Source: Mycolicibacter virginiensis (GTDB taxonomy: Bacteria > Actinomycetota > Actinomycetes > Mycobacteriales > Mycobacteriaceae). From it: 64,000 nt of DNA. Numbering within the stretch: the stretch's first letter is position 1; each line of letters starts with the position of its first letter. Position numbers and translations under genes: made by a program. A model generated the notes under the pieces. It was not told where the DNA came from. It saw nothing but the letters and a program-made list of their open reading frames with translations, and searched no databases. This document shows, piece by piece, positions 7,281 to 17,599 of the stretch. The stretch lies in assembly GCF_022374935.2 (NCBI RefSeq), contig NZ_CP092430.2:3782001-3846000 (forward strand), in the 5' to 3' direction.

Positions 7281-8843
7281 TTAGTTGGCCAGTAGTAGAT
7301 CACGCAGGCGCTCGGCTGGGGTATCCCAGCCGAGCGTTTTGCGTGGGCGGCTGTTGAGCTCTTGGGCGACGTGTTCGAGGTCTTCGGGTCCGTAGATGCT
7401 CAGGTCGGTTCCTTTGGGGAAGTACTGCCGCAGCAGTCCGTTGGTGTTCTCGTTGCTGCCACGCTGCCAGGGGCTGGCCGGATCGCAGAAATAGACGGCC
7501 ATGTCGGTGGCCATGCTGAACTGCTTGTGCCCGGCCATCTCGGCGCCTTGGTCCCAGGTCAGTGACCCCCGCAGATGTGCCGGCAGGGTGCTCATAGTTG
7601 CGATCAGTGCATCGCGCACGGTCTCGGCGTCATGCCCGCCCGGTAGGTGCAGCAGCATCGTGTAGCGCGTCGTTCGCTCGACGAGGGTGCCGATCGCGGT
7701 CTGGTTCTTCTCCCCGGTGATCAGATCGCCTTCCCAATGCCCGGGGATCGCACGGTCTTCGACTTCGGCGGGGCGGTCGCTGATCATCACCATCGGGTCG
7801 GTGAACCGCTGATAGCGTTCGCCGTCTTTGCGGTGCGGTTTACGTCTCGTTCGTCCGGTCCGAAGTGCTTGCTGCACTTCTCGTTTCAAGCCACCTCGGG
7901 CCTGGAAGTAGAGGGCCTGGTAGATCGTTTCGTGGCTCACCCACATGCTCTCGTCGTCGGGATGATCCCGGCGCAGGCGGCGCGAGATCTGCTCCGGTGA
8001 GAGCTTGCGCGATAAGCCTTCCTCGACCGCCTCCCGCAGGACCGTGTTCACCACCAGTTTGGACCCCTTGGGCCGCGCCCGGGCCGCCACTGCCACACGA
8101 TCGGCCTGATACGGCAGGTATCGGCCATCAATGCTGTGTCTGCGGACCTCCCGCGAGACGGTGGAGACGTTCTTGCCGATCCGGTCGGCGATCGCCCGCA
8201 GCGAATCCCTCCCGAGCAGGCCCTCGGCGATCGCTACCCGATCCTCGATCGACAGATACCGGCCGTCAATCGCCGGCGGCCCGGTGTCATCGCAGGTCAC
8301 ACTGGTCACAGGCTGTTTGTAGACGGTGCCGTGGTTGTAGTCCACGACCCGGCCATCGGGATAGATCCGCGTGTTGTTGACGTGGCGAATCCCCTGGCGC
8401 CAGTCCCGCGCGGTCCGTACGTTCACACCGACCTCACGAGCTGCCTGCGCGGTTGACCAGCCGGCCGCGAGCAGCTCCATGCAACGACGTTTGGCCTCGT
8501 CCTTGCCCTTCGGCGGGATCTTCTCGGTGGTGACCAGACCCTCGACGACCAATATTCGACGCGCCACCGAATGCGATACCCGACAGGCTTTTGCCGCCTG
8601 ATTGATCGAGCCCGTCTTGTCGAATACGGCCACGATGATGTCCCGATCGGCAACCCCACGCTGATCACCACGCTTGCCAGGACCCCGGGCCTGCCCGGCC
8701 GGCCGGCCGATGGCCCGCAGAATCGCATAGCACCGGTCACGGGACAGGCCGACCGCGACCGCAGCCTCCTTAACCGGAACCCCAGCATCGACCAACTTCG
8801 CTAGCTGGTCACCGAACCGCGCACAGTCCTCCAAAAACGACAT
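7281..8843 (-). CDS. IS30-family DDE transposase
   Basis: Transposase of 520 residues. Three helix-turn-helix-like segments at about 20-45, 78-100 and 128-150 precede the IS30-type HTH at about 196-235 (SIEDRVAIAEGL to STVSREVRRH). The catalytic core has D373 (GHWEGDLI), D431 (TWDQGAE) and E465 (NENTNGLLRQYFPKG), the complete DDE triad with the IS30 signature. The frame is uninterrupted, so the enzyme is probably active. It is longer than the original IS30 transposase (383 residues) because of the extended N-terminal DNA-binding region. The gene spans almost the whole element. Confidence 0.95.
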   Translation of the reverse strand: MSFLEDCARFGDQLAKLVDAGVPVKEAAVAVGLSRDRCYAILRAIGRPAGQARGPGKRGDQRGVADRDIIVAVFDKTGSINQAAKACRVSHSVARRILVVEGLVTTEKIPPKGKDEAKRRCMELLAAGWSTAQAAREVGVNVRTARDWRQGIRHVNNTRIYPDGRVVDYNHGTVYKQPVTSVTCDDTGPPAIDGRYLSIEDRVAIAEGLLGRDSLRAIADRIGKNVSTVSREVRRHSIDGRYLPYQADRVAVAARARPKGSKLVVNTVLREAVEEGLSRKLSPEQISRRLRRDHPDDESMWVSHETIYQALYFQARGGLKREVQQALRTGRTRRKPHRKDGERYQRFTDPMVMISDRPAEVEDRAIPGHWEGDLITGEKNQTAIGTLVERTTRYTMLLHLPGGHDAETVRDALIATMSTLPAHLRGSLTWDQGAEMAGHKQFSMATDMAVYFCDPASPWQRGSNENTNGLLRQYFPKGTDLSIYGPEDLEHVAQELNSRPRKTLGWDTPAERLRDLLLAN

Positions 8844-8867
8844 GGTCGCCGCAACCTCTCAATCGAG

Positions 8868-8895
8868 AGTGTTGCGACGACCATGTGAACCCGCC
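8868..8895 (-). repeat. IS30 right terminal inverted repeat
   Basis: 28-bp arm, read on the minus strand as GGCGGGTTC followed by GGTCGTCGCAACACT. It lies 24 bases upstream of the transposase start codon and probably overlaps its promoter. Confidence 0.8.
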
Positions 8896-8920
8896 AATGG
8901 GACCGGGGGTGCTTTTCGTG
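8896..8920. other. Right target duplication and right half of the split terminator hairpin
   Basis: AAT at 8896-8898 is the right target duplication. The following GGGA, CCGGGGGTG and TTTTCGTG pair with 7224-7243. The arm starts 8 bases after the groEL1 stop codon, as expected for its terminator. Confidence 0.65.
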
Positions 8921-8928
8921 CGGACTGA

Positions 8929-10557
<1,629 letters not shown>

Positions 10558-10580
10558 TTAAGCCCTTTTCTCTACGCGTG

Positions 10581-10622
10581 CCGCCCCGGACATCACCCGT
10601 AAAACGGGGATCTCCGGGGCGG
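10581..10622 (-). other. Long hairpin between groES and groEL1
   Basis: CCGCCCCGGA (10581-10590) pairs perfectly with TCCGGGGCGG (10613-10622), and the interior holds a second stem, CCCGT-AAA-ACGGG. The structure lies in the 91-bp gap between the two cistrons. It could protect a processed transcript end or reduce groEL1 expression relative to groES. Confidence 0.5.
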
Positions 10623-10642
10623 GCACGGTGGTTGCTTTGTGG

Positions 10643-10945
10643 CTACTTGCCGACGATGGCCAGCACGTCGCGCGCGGACAGGATCAGGTACTCCTGGCCG
10701 CCGTACTTGATCTCGGTGCCGCCGTACTTGCTGTACACGACGACGTCACCCTCAGCGACGTCCAGCGGGATCCGCTTGCTGCCACTCTCGTCCCACCGGC
10801 CGGGGCCGACGGCGACGACAGTGCCTTCCTGCGGCTTCTCCTTGGCAGTGTCCGGAATGACCAGACCGGAAGCGGTCGTGGTCTCGGCCTCGTTGGCCTG
10901 AACGAGGATCTTGTCCTCGAGTGGCTTGATGTTCACGCTCGCCAC
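10643..10945 (-). CDS. groES: Co-chaperonin GroES (10 kDa)
   Basis: Complete GroES of 100 residues. It shows the [10 protein letters not shown]-terminal strand, the mobile loop near residues 17-34 ([19 protein letters not shown]) and the GPGRW dome region. GTG 10945 is preceded by GGAGGG with ideal spacing, so the start is clear; the longer in-frame ATG adds residues absent from the family. It is the first gene of the groES-groEL1 operon. It caps the chaperonin ring; in mycobacteria the protein is also abundant and antigenic. Confidence 0.97.
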   Translation of the reverse strand: MASVNIKPLEDKILVQANEAETTTASGLVIPDTAKEKPQEGTVVAVGPGRWDESGSKRIPLDVAEGDVVVYSKYGGTEIKYGGQEYLILSARDVLAIVGK

Positions 10946-11086
10946 GATTGGAGCCCTCCACATTGTCTGGATGCGACCCGGCCGATGCCGAGCCCATCGG
11001 AACGTACTTACTTAAGGTGTTCGGCATTCGTACGAGCCCTCGCGTCGTCGTCGCGGGTGCCGAGCGAGAATCCGACCGACTGCCAC

Positions 11087-11113
11087 CTAGCACTCTATAC
11101 ATGAGAGTGCTAG
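11087..11113. promoter_or_regulatory. CIRCE operator (HrcA site) upstream of groES
   Basis: CTAGCACTC-N9-GAGTGCTAG is a perfect 9-bp inverted repeat with the 9-base spacer of the CIRCE element. It lies about 140 bases before the groES start. HrcA binds this element and represses chaperonin genes until heat shock. A further CTAGCACTC half-site overlaps the right arm at 11110-11118. Confidence 0.92.
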
Positions 11114-11217
11114 CACTCAAGGGGACCCCGGTGCTTCCGCGGCATCGTGGCGAGCCGGCCGCGAACGCGCGTCGTCGTACCTCTGGGCCCCCTAGCTCGC
11201 CGCGACGAGGAGCGGCG

Positions 11218-12261
11218 TCAGCTGACCTGGCCCGCCACCACCGGCAGGCCCGGGTTGGTGGCCACATCCAGCGGCGACGGCGCAGCGCCGGCGGCGATCA
11301 GGTGTGCCGCGAACGACGCGATCATCGCCCCGTTGTCGGTGCACAACCGCAACGGCGGGATGCGCAGGGTCAAACCCGCTGCTGCACAGCGTTGCTCCGC
11401 GAGCTCGCGCAACCGGGAGTTGGCAGCAACCCCGCCGGCGATCAGCAGAGTGCCGACCCCGAGATCGGTGGCCGCGCGCACCGCCTTGGCGGTCAGCACG
11501 TCGGCGACCGACTCCTGGAAGCCAGCCGCCACGTCGGCGGGTGAGAAAGCGGCTTGCGCCCCGTGCTTTTCGATGTAGCGGGCTACCGCGGTCTTGAGCC
11601 CGGAGAAGCTGAACGTGTACGGGGCATCACGGGGGCCGGTCATTCCGCGCGGGAACACCACCGCGTCGCGGTCGCCGGTGCGGGCCAGTTCATCGAGCAC
11701 TCGCCCACCCGGGTAGCCGAGTCCGAGCAGCCGGGCCACCTTGTCGTAGGCCTCCCCCGCGGCGTCGTCGACGGTGCTGCCCAGCTCGACGATCGGCTCC
11801 CCCAGCGACCGGACGTACAGCAGATGAGTGTGGCCGCCGGAGACCAGCAGGCCGACGCACTCCGGCAGCGGGCCGTGCGCGTAGACGTCGGCGGCGAGAT
11901 GCCCGCCCAGGTGGTTGACGGCGTAGAACGGCACTCCCCAGGCCGCCGCGTAGGCCTTGGCCGCGGCCGCGCCCACCAGTAGCGCCCCGGCCAGTCCCGG
12001 TCCGATGGTGGCCGCCACTGCGTCCGGACGGCGGTCCCCTCCCAACCCGGCCGTCGCCAGTGCCCGGCGCATGGTGGGGCCCAACGCCTCCAGGTGTGCC
12101 CGCGATGCGATCTCGGGCACCACCCCACCGAAGCGGGTGTGCTCCTCCACACTGGAGGCCACCTCGTCGGCCAGCAGCGTCAGAGTGCCATCCGCTTCCA
12201 GACGGGTGATGCCGACACCTGTTTCGTCACAGGAGGATTCGATGGCCAGGACAATTGTCAT
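11218..12261 (-). CDS. tsaD: tRNA N6-adenosine threonylcarbamoyltransferase TsaD
   Basis: Kae1/TsaD protein of 347 residues, which transfers the threonylcarbamoyl group to A37 of ANN-decoding tRNAs (t6A). Landmarks are ESSCDETG at the start, the metal-binding pair in [16 protein letters not shown], and the nucleotide motif [11 protein letters not shown] near the end. ATG 12261 gives the family start M-T-I-V-L; a GTG three codons earlier is possible. The gene closes a tsaE, tsaB-rimI, tsaD series, so three t6A partners are encoded together. TsaC (YrdC/Sua5) is not in this window. Confidence 0.96.
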   Translation of the reverse strand: MTIVLAIESSCDETGVGITRLEADGTLTLLADEVASSVEEHTRFGGVVPEIASRAHLEALGPTMRRALATAGLGGDRRPDAVAATIGPGLAGALLVGAAAAKAYAAAWGVPFYAVNHLGGHLAADVYAHGPLPECVGLLVSGGHTHLLYVRSLGEPIVELGSTVDDAAGEAYDKVARLLGLGYPGGRVLDELARTGDRDAVVFPRGMTGPRDAPYTFSFSGLKTAVARYIEKHGAQAAFSPADVAAGFQESVADVLTAKAVRAATDLGVGTLLIAGGVAANSRLRELAEQRCAAAGLTLRIPPLRLCTDNGAMIASFAAHLIAAGAAPSPLDVATNPGLPVVAGQVS

Positions 12262-12310
12262 GCGCGCCACTTCTCCTCATCGCTTCGCTCTGCATCGTCG
12301 CCGGCGCGTG

Positions 12311-13399
12311 TCACGACTGAGCCTCCCGTCGCATCGTGTAGGCGTCGGCACCATTGCGGTAGTAGCGCTTACGCAGTCCGGTCTCGACGAAGCCGACGTC
12401 GCGGTAGAGCGCGATCGCCGGAGCGTTGTCGGTCCGGACCTCCAGGTACACCACGCCCCCGTCGGCGTAGTCCAGCAGGTCGGTGAGTAGCCGCCGCCCG
12501 ATGCCGCGGCCCTGATGGGCCTTGTCCACCCCGATGGTGTGCACTTCGTATTCGAACGGTGCGGTGCGCCCCAACCGCGCGATTCCGCCGTAGCCCACCA
12601 CGGCATCGCCGATCCGGGCGGCGACGTAATGGTTGTCTCCCGCAGCGATCGCCCGGCTGAACGCTTCGGCCGGCCATGGGTCGTCGCCGCCGAACAGTTG
12701 GGCTTCCAATTCGGCGCAGCGCACCGCATCGCTGTCCTCCAGTGCGCCCAGCGTCACCGGCACCGCGGCCGTCGCCGCCGGTTTGGCGTCGGGGCGGCGC
12801 AGGTACAGCGGGACCAGCGATTCCGGCGTCGTATTCCAATCCCGCACTGCGGCAACCAGTCCGGCCGGAGTCGGGTAGGTGATGGCGAGAACCGGCAGGT
12901 CGAACAGCTCGGTATGCGCGGGCGAGCCGGCGACCGCGACGGCATCGGCGGGGTCGACGTCGGCCGGGGCACACACCGCGGGGCCGGCGACCCGGGCGCC
13001 GTCGCGATAACGCGCCCAGTAGACCTCCCGACGGCGCGCGTCGGTGACCACCAGCACCGGGCCCGTGGTGCGCACACCGATCGCGTCCAGGCTGCACACG
13101 CCGTAGACCGGGATGCCTAGGGCGTGACCGTAGGCGGCGGCACTGGCCATCCCGACCCGCAGGCCGGTGAACGGTCCCGGCCCGCAACCCACTACCACCG
13201 CAGTCAGATCGGCCATGCTCACGCCGGCATCGGCCAACGCCCCCAGCACGTTGGGGGTCAGCCGCTCGGCGTGAGCCCGGGCGTCGGGGGTGACCCGTTC
13301 GGCCAGCACGGTGCGCCGGTCAGCGGCCACAATGCCCGCCGTGACGGCCGGGGTGGCGGTGTCGATGGTCAGAATCACTTCGGTCACGGCGCGCACCAC
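12311..13399 (-). CDS. tsaB-rimI: Fused TsaB - RimI protein
   Basis: A single 362-residue reading frame joins two proteins that are separate in M. tuberculosis. Residues 1 to about 205 are TsaB, with an ASKHA-type start (ILTIDTATPAVTAGI), DARAHAERLTP and VVGCGPGPFTGLR. Residues about 215-362 are a GNAT acetyltransferase, RimI, with the acetyl-CoA loop HQGRGIGRRLL and YLEVRTDNAPAIALYRDVGF. TsaB scaffolds TsaD and TsaE in t6A synthesis; RimI acetylates the N-terminus of ribosomal protein S18 in E. coli. GTG 13399 matches the TsaB start length; GTG 13387, with a 4-base overlap to tsaE, is an alternative. The linker is Ala/Pro-rich. Confidence 0.93.
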   Translation of the reverse strand: MVRAVTEVILTIDTATPAVTAGIVAADRRTVLAERVTPDARAHAERLTPNVLGALADAGVSMADLTAVVVGCGPGPFTGLRVGMASAAAYGHALGIPVYGVCSLDAIGVRTTGPVLVVTDARRREVYWARYRDGARVAGPAVCAPADVDPADAVAVAGSPAHTELFDLPVLAITYPTPAGLVAAVRDWNTTPESLVPLYLRRPDAKPAATAAVPVTLGALEDSDAVRCAELEAQLFGGDDPWPAEAFSRAIAAGDNHYVAARIGDAVVGYGGIARLGRTAPFEYEVHTIGVDKAHQGRGIGRRLLTDLLDYADGGVVYLEVRTDNAPAIALYRDVGFVETGLRKRYYRNGADAYTMRREAQS

Positions 13400-13845
13400 C
13401 GCCAGGTCGCAGTGCGCATCTCGGAGTCCGCGGCGCGGTCCAGCCGAACATCGAGGTGCCGTTCCGAGAGCCGCTCGGCCAGGCCTTCACCCCACTCCAC
13501 CACGACGACGGCGTCGTCGAGTTCAGTGTCCAGGTCCAACGAGTCCAACTCGGCCAGCAGGTCCAGGCCCGACTCGTCGAGCAGCCGGTAGAGGTCGACG
13601 TGGATCATCGCCGGGCTGTCGGGCCGGCGGGCCCGATGCTCGCGGGCCAACACGTACGTCGGCGAGGTCACCGGACCGTCGACATCGAGTGCCGCTGCGA
13701 TCCCCTTGGCCAACACGGTTTTTCCGGCGCCCAGCGGTCCCGACAGCACCACCACGTCGCCGGCGCGCAGCTGTTCACCCAGCCGAGCTCCCAGCGCAAC
13801 GGTGTCCTCGGCGGTGGCCAAGGTCGCCTCCTGCGGATCAGCCAC
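13384..13845 (-). CDS. tsaE: tRNA threonylcarbamoyladenosine ATPase TsaE
   Basis: P-loop ATPase of 153 residues with Walker A GPLGAGKT at 36-43, SPTYVL in the switch region and a Walker B-like VVVVEWGEG near 116. These are the standard TsaE landmarks, and the length is normal. It binds the TsaB-TsaD dimer and resets the complex by ATP hydrolysis. It overlaps the fused tsaB-rimI gene by 16 bases (or 4 with the alternative start) and the upstream hydrolase by 8, so the genes form one operon. Confidence 0.95.
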   Translation of the reverse strand: MADPQEATLATAEDTVALGARLGEQLRAGDVVVLSGPLGAGKTVLAKGIAAALDVDGPVTSPTYVLAREHRARRPDSPAMIHVDLYRLLDESGLDLLAELDSLDLDTELDDAVVVVEWGEGLAERLSERHLDVRLDRAADSEMRTATWRWCAP

Positions 13846-14932
13846 TGCGCCCGGCCTTTCGGCGCAACCGGTGAGTCAGCATGCCACGGCGCGGGGTGGC
13901 GCGCTCCACCAGTCGAACCAGCGCCTCGTCGATGACATCGGGTTCCTCCAACTGCACCAGATGCCCGGCCCCGGGCACGATCACCAGCTCACAATCCCAC
14001 AAGGTGGCCGCCATCGCCCGCGAGTACCCCGGCGGGGTGAGCAGATCCTGGTCGCCACAGGCGACCAGCGTAGGGATCTTGGCCAGCGTCGGCAGCGCGG
14101 CACTCTCGTCATGAACTTCCAGGGCGTGCAAAAAGCCCACCATGGTGGCGACCGGGGTGGAGTGCATCATCTCCTCGGAGTAGGCCACCACACTCGGGCT
14201 GATCTGGTCGGTGCCGTAGGAGGCGGCCCGCAGAATCGGTGCGATCACCCCACGCGCCGCGCCGCGGCCGCGGTGCACCAACTTCGGCGCGTAGCGCACA
14301 CTGAACTGCACGGCCTCCAGCGCCGGGTTACGCAGTATCTGGCCCAGCGGGGACCGCGAAACACCTTTGGCTGCCGACGATATCAACGCCGCACCGACGA
14401 TCCGGCTGCCGTAGCGCTGGGGAAACTGCCGAGCGTGCGCGAGTACCGTCATGCCGCCCATCGAATGCCCGACCAGCACTATCGGGCCGCGCGGCACGGC
14501 CGCCCGCAGCACCGCCTCCAGATCCTGGCCGAGTCGCGGCACGGTGTAGGTCCCCGGCGGGGCGACACTGGAATCGCCGTGCCCGCGCTGGTCGTAGAAG
14601 ACCATGCGCACCTGATCACCCCACTCGGCGGCCAGCCGCGCCCGCTGAAAGTGGAACGAGCCCATCCGCAGGCAGAATCCGTGCGCGAACACCACGGTCA
14701 ACGGGGCGTTACGCGGACCGGTGTCGCGCACCGCCAGTTCGACACCGTCGTCGGTGACCACCACCGAGCTGTGGTCGTGGTCGAGGATCTCGAAATCCTC
14801 GTCGGCGTAAGCGTCATCGGCGGTGGTGCGTCGTGTCACCGACCGGGCGATGGTGCTTCCGGCGATGGTGCCGACGGCAGCCAGACCTGCCATCCCCGCC
14901 AACCAGCCGCCGGCTCGCCGCTTACCCGCCAT
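13838..14932 (-). CDS. Membrane-tethered alpha/beta hydrolase
   Basis: Alpha/beta-hydrolase-fold protein of 364 residues. An N-terminal basic and hydrophobic segment (about 8-30) looks like a signal anchor. The oxyanion motif HGF is at 84-86 and the nucleophile elbow GHSMGG at 155-160, with S157; a late aspartate (GDQDLLTPP) and histidine (GAGHLVQLE) complete the triad. ATG 14932 overlaps the end of alr by 11 bases, so the genes are coupled. The alr-hydrolase-tsaE order recurs in mycobacteria. Substrate unknown; lipase or esterase activity is likely. Confidence 0.85.
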   Translation of the reverse strand: MAGKRRAGGWLAGMAGLAAVGTIAGSTIARSVTRRTTADDAYADEDFEILDHDHSSVVVTDDGVELAVRDTGPRNAPLTVVFAHGFCLRMGSFHFQRARLAAEWGDQVRMVFYDQRGHGDSSVAPPGTYTVPRLGQDLEAVLRAAVPRGPIVLVGHSMGGMTVLAHARQFPQRYGSRIVGAALISSAAKGVSRSPLGQILRNPALEAVQFSVRYAPKLVHRGRGAARGVIAPILRAASYGTDQISPSVVAYSEEMMHSTPVATMVGFLHALEVHDESAALPTLAKIPTLVACGDQDLLTPPGYSRAMAATLWDCELVIVPGAGHLVQLEEPDVIDEALVRLVERATPRRGMLTHRLRRKAGRSG

Positions 14933-16076
14933 CGGCGCCCCGATATGTCCGGGCGACCCGCCCGCGCGGGCTGTTGACCACCTCGTAGTGGATGGTTCCC
15001 AACGCGTCGGCCCAATCCTGGGCCAACGGTTCGCCGTCGGCTCCGGACCCGAACAGGATGACCTCGTCACCCTCGGTGACGTCGACGGGGCCAGGGCCCA
15101 GATCGACCACGAACTGGTCCATGCACACTCGGCCCACGCTGCGCCGACGCCGGCCGTTGATCAACACGTCGAACCGTCCGCTCAGCGGTCGGAACACTCC
15201 GTCGGCGTAGCCCATCGGCACCAACGCCACGGTGGTGTCGACCGGGGCGACCCAGGTGTGACCGTAAGAGACCGCCTCCCCGGCTTTGATCGGTCGAACC
15301 AGCACCACAAGCGATTTCAGCGTCATCGCCGGAATCAGGCCCATGTCACCACGTTCGGGGATCGGGCTCAGGCCATACATCGCTATTCCGGGCCGAACCA
15401 TGTCGAACGCCAGATCGGGACGGGTCATGGCACCGGCTGAGTTGGCCAGGTGAGCGACCGGGAACTTCAAACCCTGCTCGCGTGCCACGTTCAGAAGATC
15501 GGAAAAGCGTTGGGCTTGAACGTCGTTGACCGGGTTGGACGTCTCGTCGGCGCAGGCCAGGTGCGACATCAGGCCGCGCACCCGGATCGCGTCGTCGGCG
15601 ACAGCCCGCTGCAGTGCGCTCACCAGTACCAAGAAATCGGCGGCGCCCACCCCGTTGCGGTTCATGCCGGTGTCGGCCTTGACCGTGACGGTCGCAGTCC
15701 GTCCGGTACGTCCCACCGCGTCGAGCAGCTCGTCCAGCTGCGACACCGAGGAAACCGCGATCTGTACGTCGGCGGCCAACGCGGGAGCGAAGTCGGTGCG
15801 GGGCCCGTGCAGCCACGCCAGCACGGGTGCGGTGATGCCGGCCGCCCGCAAGCTGAGGGCCTCGTCGACGGTGGCCACCCCGAGTTCGGCTGCGCCGGCG
15901 GCCAGCGCCGCACGGGCCACTGGGACCGCGCCGTGGCCGTAACCGTCTGCCTTGACTACAGCCATCACCCCGGCGGTGCCGGCGTGTTCGTCCAGCACCC
16001 GCACGTTGTGGGCAATGGCGTCCAGGTCCACCAGCGCTTGCGCGAGCAGGCCGGACGTTCGGGATATGGCAGTCAT
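14922..16076 (-). CDS. alr: Alanine racemase
   Basis: PLP enzyme of 384 residues that makes D-alanine for peptidoglycan. The N-terminal barrel carries the PLP lysine K42 in [10 protein letters not shown], and HLANSAGAM and [10 protein letters not shown] form the PLP-phosphate region. The C-terminal beta domain carries the catalytic tyrosine in AVSYGHTW and the CMDQF segment. ATG 16076 is the start closest to the family start; the frame runs on upstream into the gadB shadow without a sensible start. It is the target of D-cycloserine. It is followed without a gap by the alpha/beta hydrolase. Confidence 0.96.
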   Translation of the reverse strand: MTAISRTSGLLAQALVDLDAIAHNVRVLDEHAGTAGVMAVVKADGYGHGAVPVARAALAAGAAELGVATVDEALSLRAAGITAPVLAWLHGPRTDFAPALAADVQIAVSSVSQLDELLDAVGRTGRTATVTVKADTGMNRNGVGAADFLVLVSALQRAVADDAIRVRGLMSHLACADETSNPVNDVQAQRFSDLLNVAREQGLKFPVAHLANSAGAMTRPDLAFDMVRPGIAMYGLSPIPERGDMGLIPAMTLKSLVVLVRPIKAGEAVSYGHTWVAPVDTTVALVPMGYADGVFRPLSGRFDVLINGRRRRSVGRVCMDQFVVDLGPGPVDVTEGDEVILFGSGADGEPLAQDWADALGTIHYEVVNSPRGRVARTYRGADGG

Positions 16077-16198
16077 GTCAGCCTCGATTGTCCCAGAACC
16101 TCCCAAAACGGCCCGCCGGATCGCCCAGTGTGCGGTTTGATCGGCCTCAAAGCCGTTTTGCGACCGAGAACACACACTCGGCCGCAGCGCCCGCCTGA

Positions 16199-17587
16199 TC
16201 AGTGCGAAAAGTGCTGCTGATCGTCGTAATGGCCCGCGGGCTTGACCCGGTCCAGCGCGGTCACCGATTTCATGATGTCGTCGAAAAGCGCCCGGGCAAG
16301 ATCCGCCGACAGCCCCTCGCGGACCACGACGCGCAGCACCGCGACGTCCTCGGCGCCCTCCGGCATGGTGTAGGCCGGCACCTGCCAGCCGAAGGTGCGC
16401 AACTCGTGGGACACGTCGAACTCGGTGTAGCCGCGCTCGCCGGCCAGCCGGCAGCTCACCACCGGGATCGCCGAACCGTCGCTGATCACCTCGAAATGCT
16501 CCGAAGCGGCCAACTGATGCGACAACCAGCGGGCGGTGTCGGACAGGGTCCGCATCACCTCGGTGTAGCCGGCGCGGCCCAGCCTCAGGAAGTTGTAGTA
16601 CTGGCCGACGACCTGGTTGCCCGGCCGGGAGAAGTTCAGCGTGAACGTCGGCATGTCCCCGCCCAGGTAGTTGACCCGGAACACCAGCTCCTCGGGCAGG
16701 TAGTCGGCGCTGCGCCACACCACGAAACCGATGCCCGGATAGGTCAGGCCGTACTTGTGGCCGCTGACGTTGATCGAGACCACCCGCGGCAGCCGGAAAT
16801 CCCACTTGAGGCCCGGGTGCAAGAACGGCACCACGAATCCGCCGCTGGCGGCGTCCACGTGCACCGGCACGTCCGGCCCTCCGCCGTCGGCCAGATTGTC
16901 CAGTGCCGCGCAGATCGCCTCGATGGGTTCGAGCTCGCCGGTGTAGGTGGTGCCCAGGATGCCCACCACCCCGATGGTGTTCTCGTCGACGGCGTCGATC
17001 ACCTGCTCGGGCGTGATCACGTAGCGGTCCTGGCCCATCGGCAGGTAGCGGGGTTCGACGTCGAAGTAGCGGCAGAACTTCTCCCACACCACCTGGACGT
17101 TGGAGCCCATCACCAGGTTCGGAGTGCGACCCTTCCAGTCGTCACCGACCTGCTGGCGCCAGCGCCACTTCATCGCCAGCCCGCCCAGCATCACCGCCTC
17201 GCTGGACCCGACGGTGGACACCCCGATCGCGCTGGCGGGGTCGTCGTCGCGCAGGTTCTCGGCGTGGAACAGGTCGGCGACCATGGACACGCAGCGCTGC
17301 TCAATGGCCGCGGTGGCCGGGTATTCGTCCTTGTCGATCATGTTCTTGTCGAACGACTCGGCCATCAGCGCCGACGCTTCGGGGTCCATCCAGGTGGTGA
17401 CGAAGGTGGCCAGATTCAGCCGGGAGCTGCCGTCGAGCATCAGCTCGTCGTGGATGAAGCGGTAGGCGGTCTGCGGGTCCATCGGGTCGTCGGGCAACCG
17501 CAGCGCCGGGACCGGCGAGGTGAACATCCGGCCGGTGTAGGCCGGGGCGATGGCATGCGCCGGCACGGACGGGTGGGAATGGGTCAC
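16199..17587 (-). CDS. gadB: Glutamate decarboxylase
   Basis: PLP-dependent decarboxylase of 462 residues that converts glutamate to GABA and consumes a proton. The PLP lysine is K278 in SGHKYG, with [10 protein letters not shown] at 243-251 and [13 protein letters not shown] at 124-136 binding the cofactor. The extended C-terminus ends in HFSH, like the pH-gating C-terminal histidine tail of GAD enzymes. GTG 17587 follows GAGGAGAG and lies 12 bases after the nnrED stop, so they are cotranscribed. No antiporter gene (gadC) is nearby, so the role may be cytosolic pH control or the GABA shunt. Confidence 0.95.
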   Translation of the reverse strand: MTHSHPSVPAHAIAPAYTGRMFTSPVPALRLPDDPMDPQTAYRFIHDELMLDGSSRLNLATFVTTWMDPEASALMAESFDKNMIDKDEYPATAAIEQRCVSMVADLFHAENLRDDDPASAIGVSTVGSSEAVMLGGLAMKWRWRQQVGDDWKGRTPNLVMGSNVQVVWEKFCRYFDVEPRYLPMGQDRYVITPEQVIDAVDENTIGVVGILGTTYTGELEPIEAICAALDNLADGGGPDVPVHVDAASGGFVVPFLHPGLKWDFRLPRVVSINVSGHKYGLTYPGIGFVVWRSADYLPEELVFRVNYLGGDMPTFTLNFSRPGNQVVGQYYNFLRLGRAGYTEVMRTLSDTARWLSHQLAASEHFEVISDGSAIPVVSCRLAGERGYTEFDVSHELRTFGWQVPAYTMPEGAEDVAVLRVVVREGLSADLARALFDDIMKSVTALDRVKPAGHYDDQQHFSH

Positions 17588-17599
17588 TGCGACTCTCCT

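Larger units (their letters stand above)
7248..8895 (-). mobile_element. IS30-family insertion sequence, apparently intact
   Basis: A 1648-bp element bounded by 28-bp terminal inverted repeats (7248-7275 and 8868-8895) that match at 23 of 28 positions. The inner 15 bases, GGTCGTCGCAACACT, are identical. One transposase gene fills it. It is flanked by the 3-bp duplication AAT. It lies between the diiron gene promoter and the 3' end of groEL1, in the loop of a long inverted repeat that looks like the groEL1 terminator. The inner repeat resembles the GGTCAACGCAACA end sequence of classical IS30. Confidence 0.85.

Noticed and set aside
16077..17087. Upstream extension of alr to 17087
   Set aside because: The extra frame is antisense-frame shadow of gadB on the same strand; alr homologues start near M-T-A-I at 16076.
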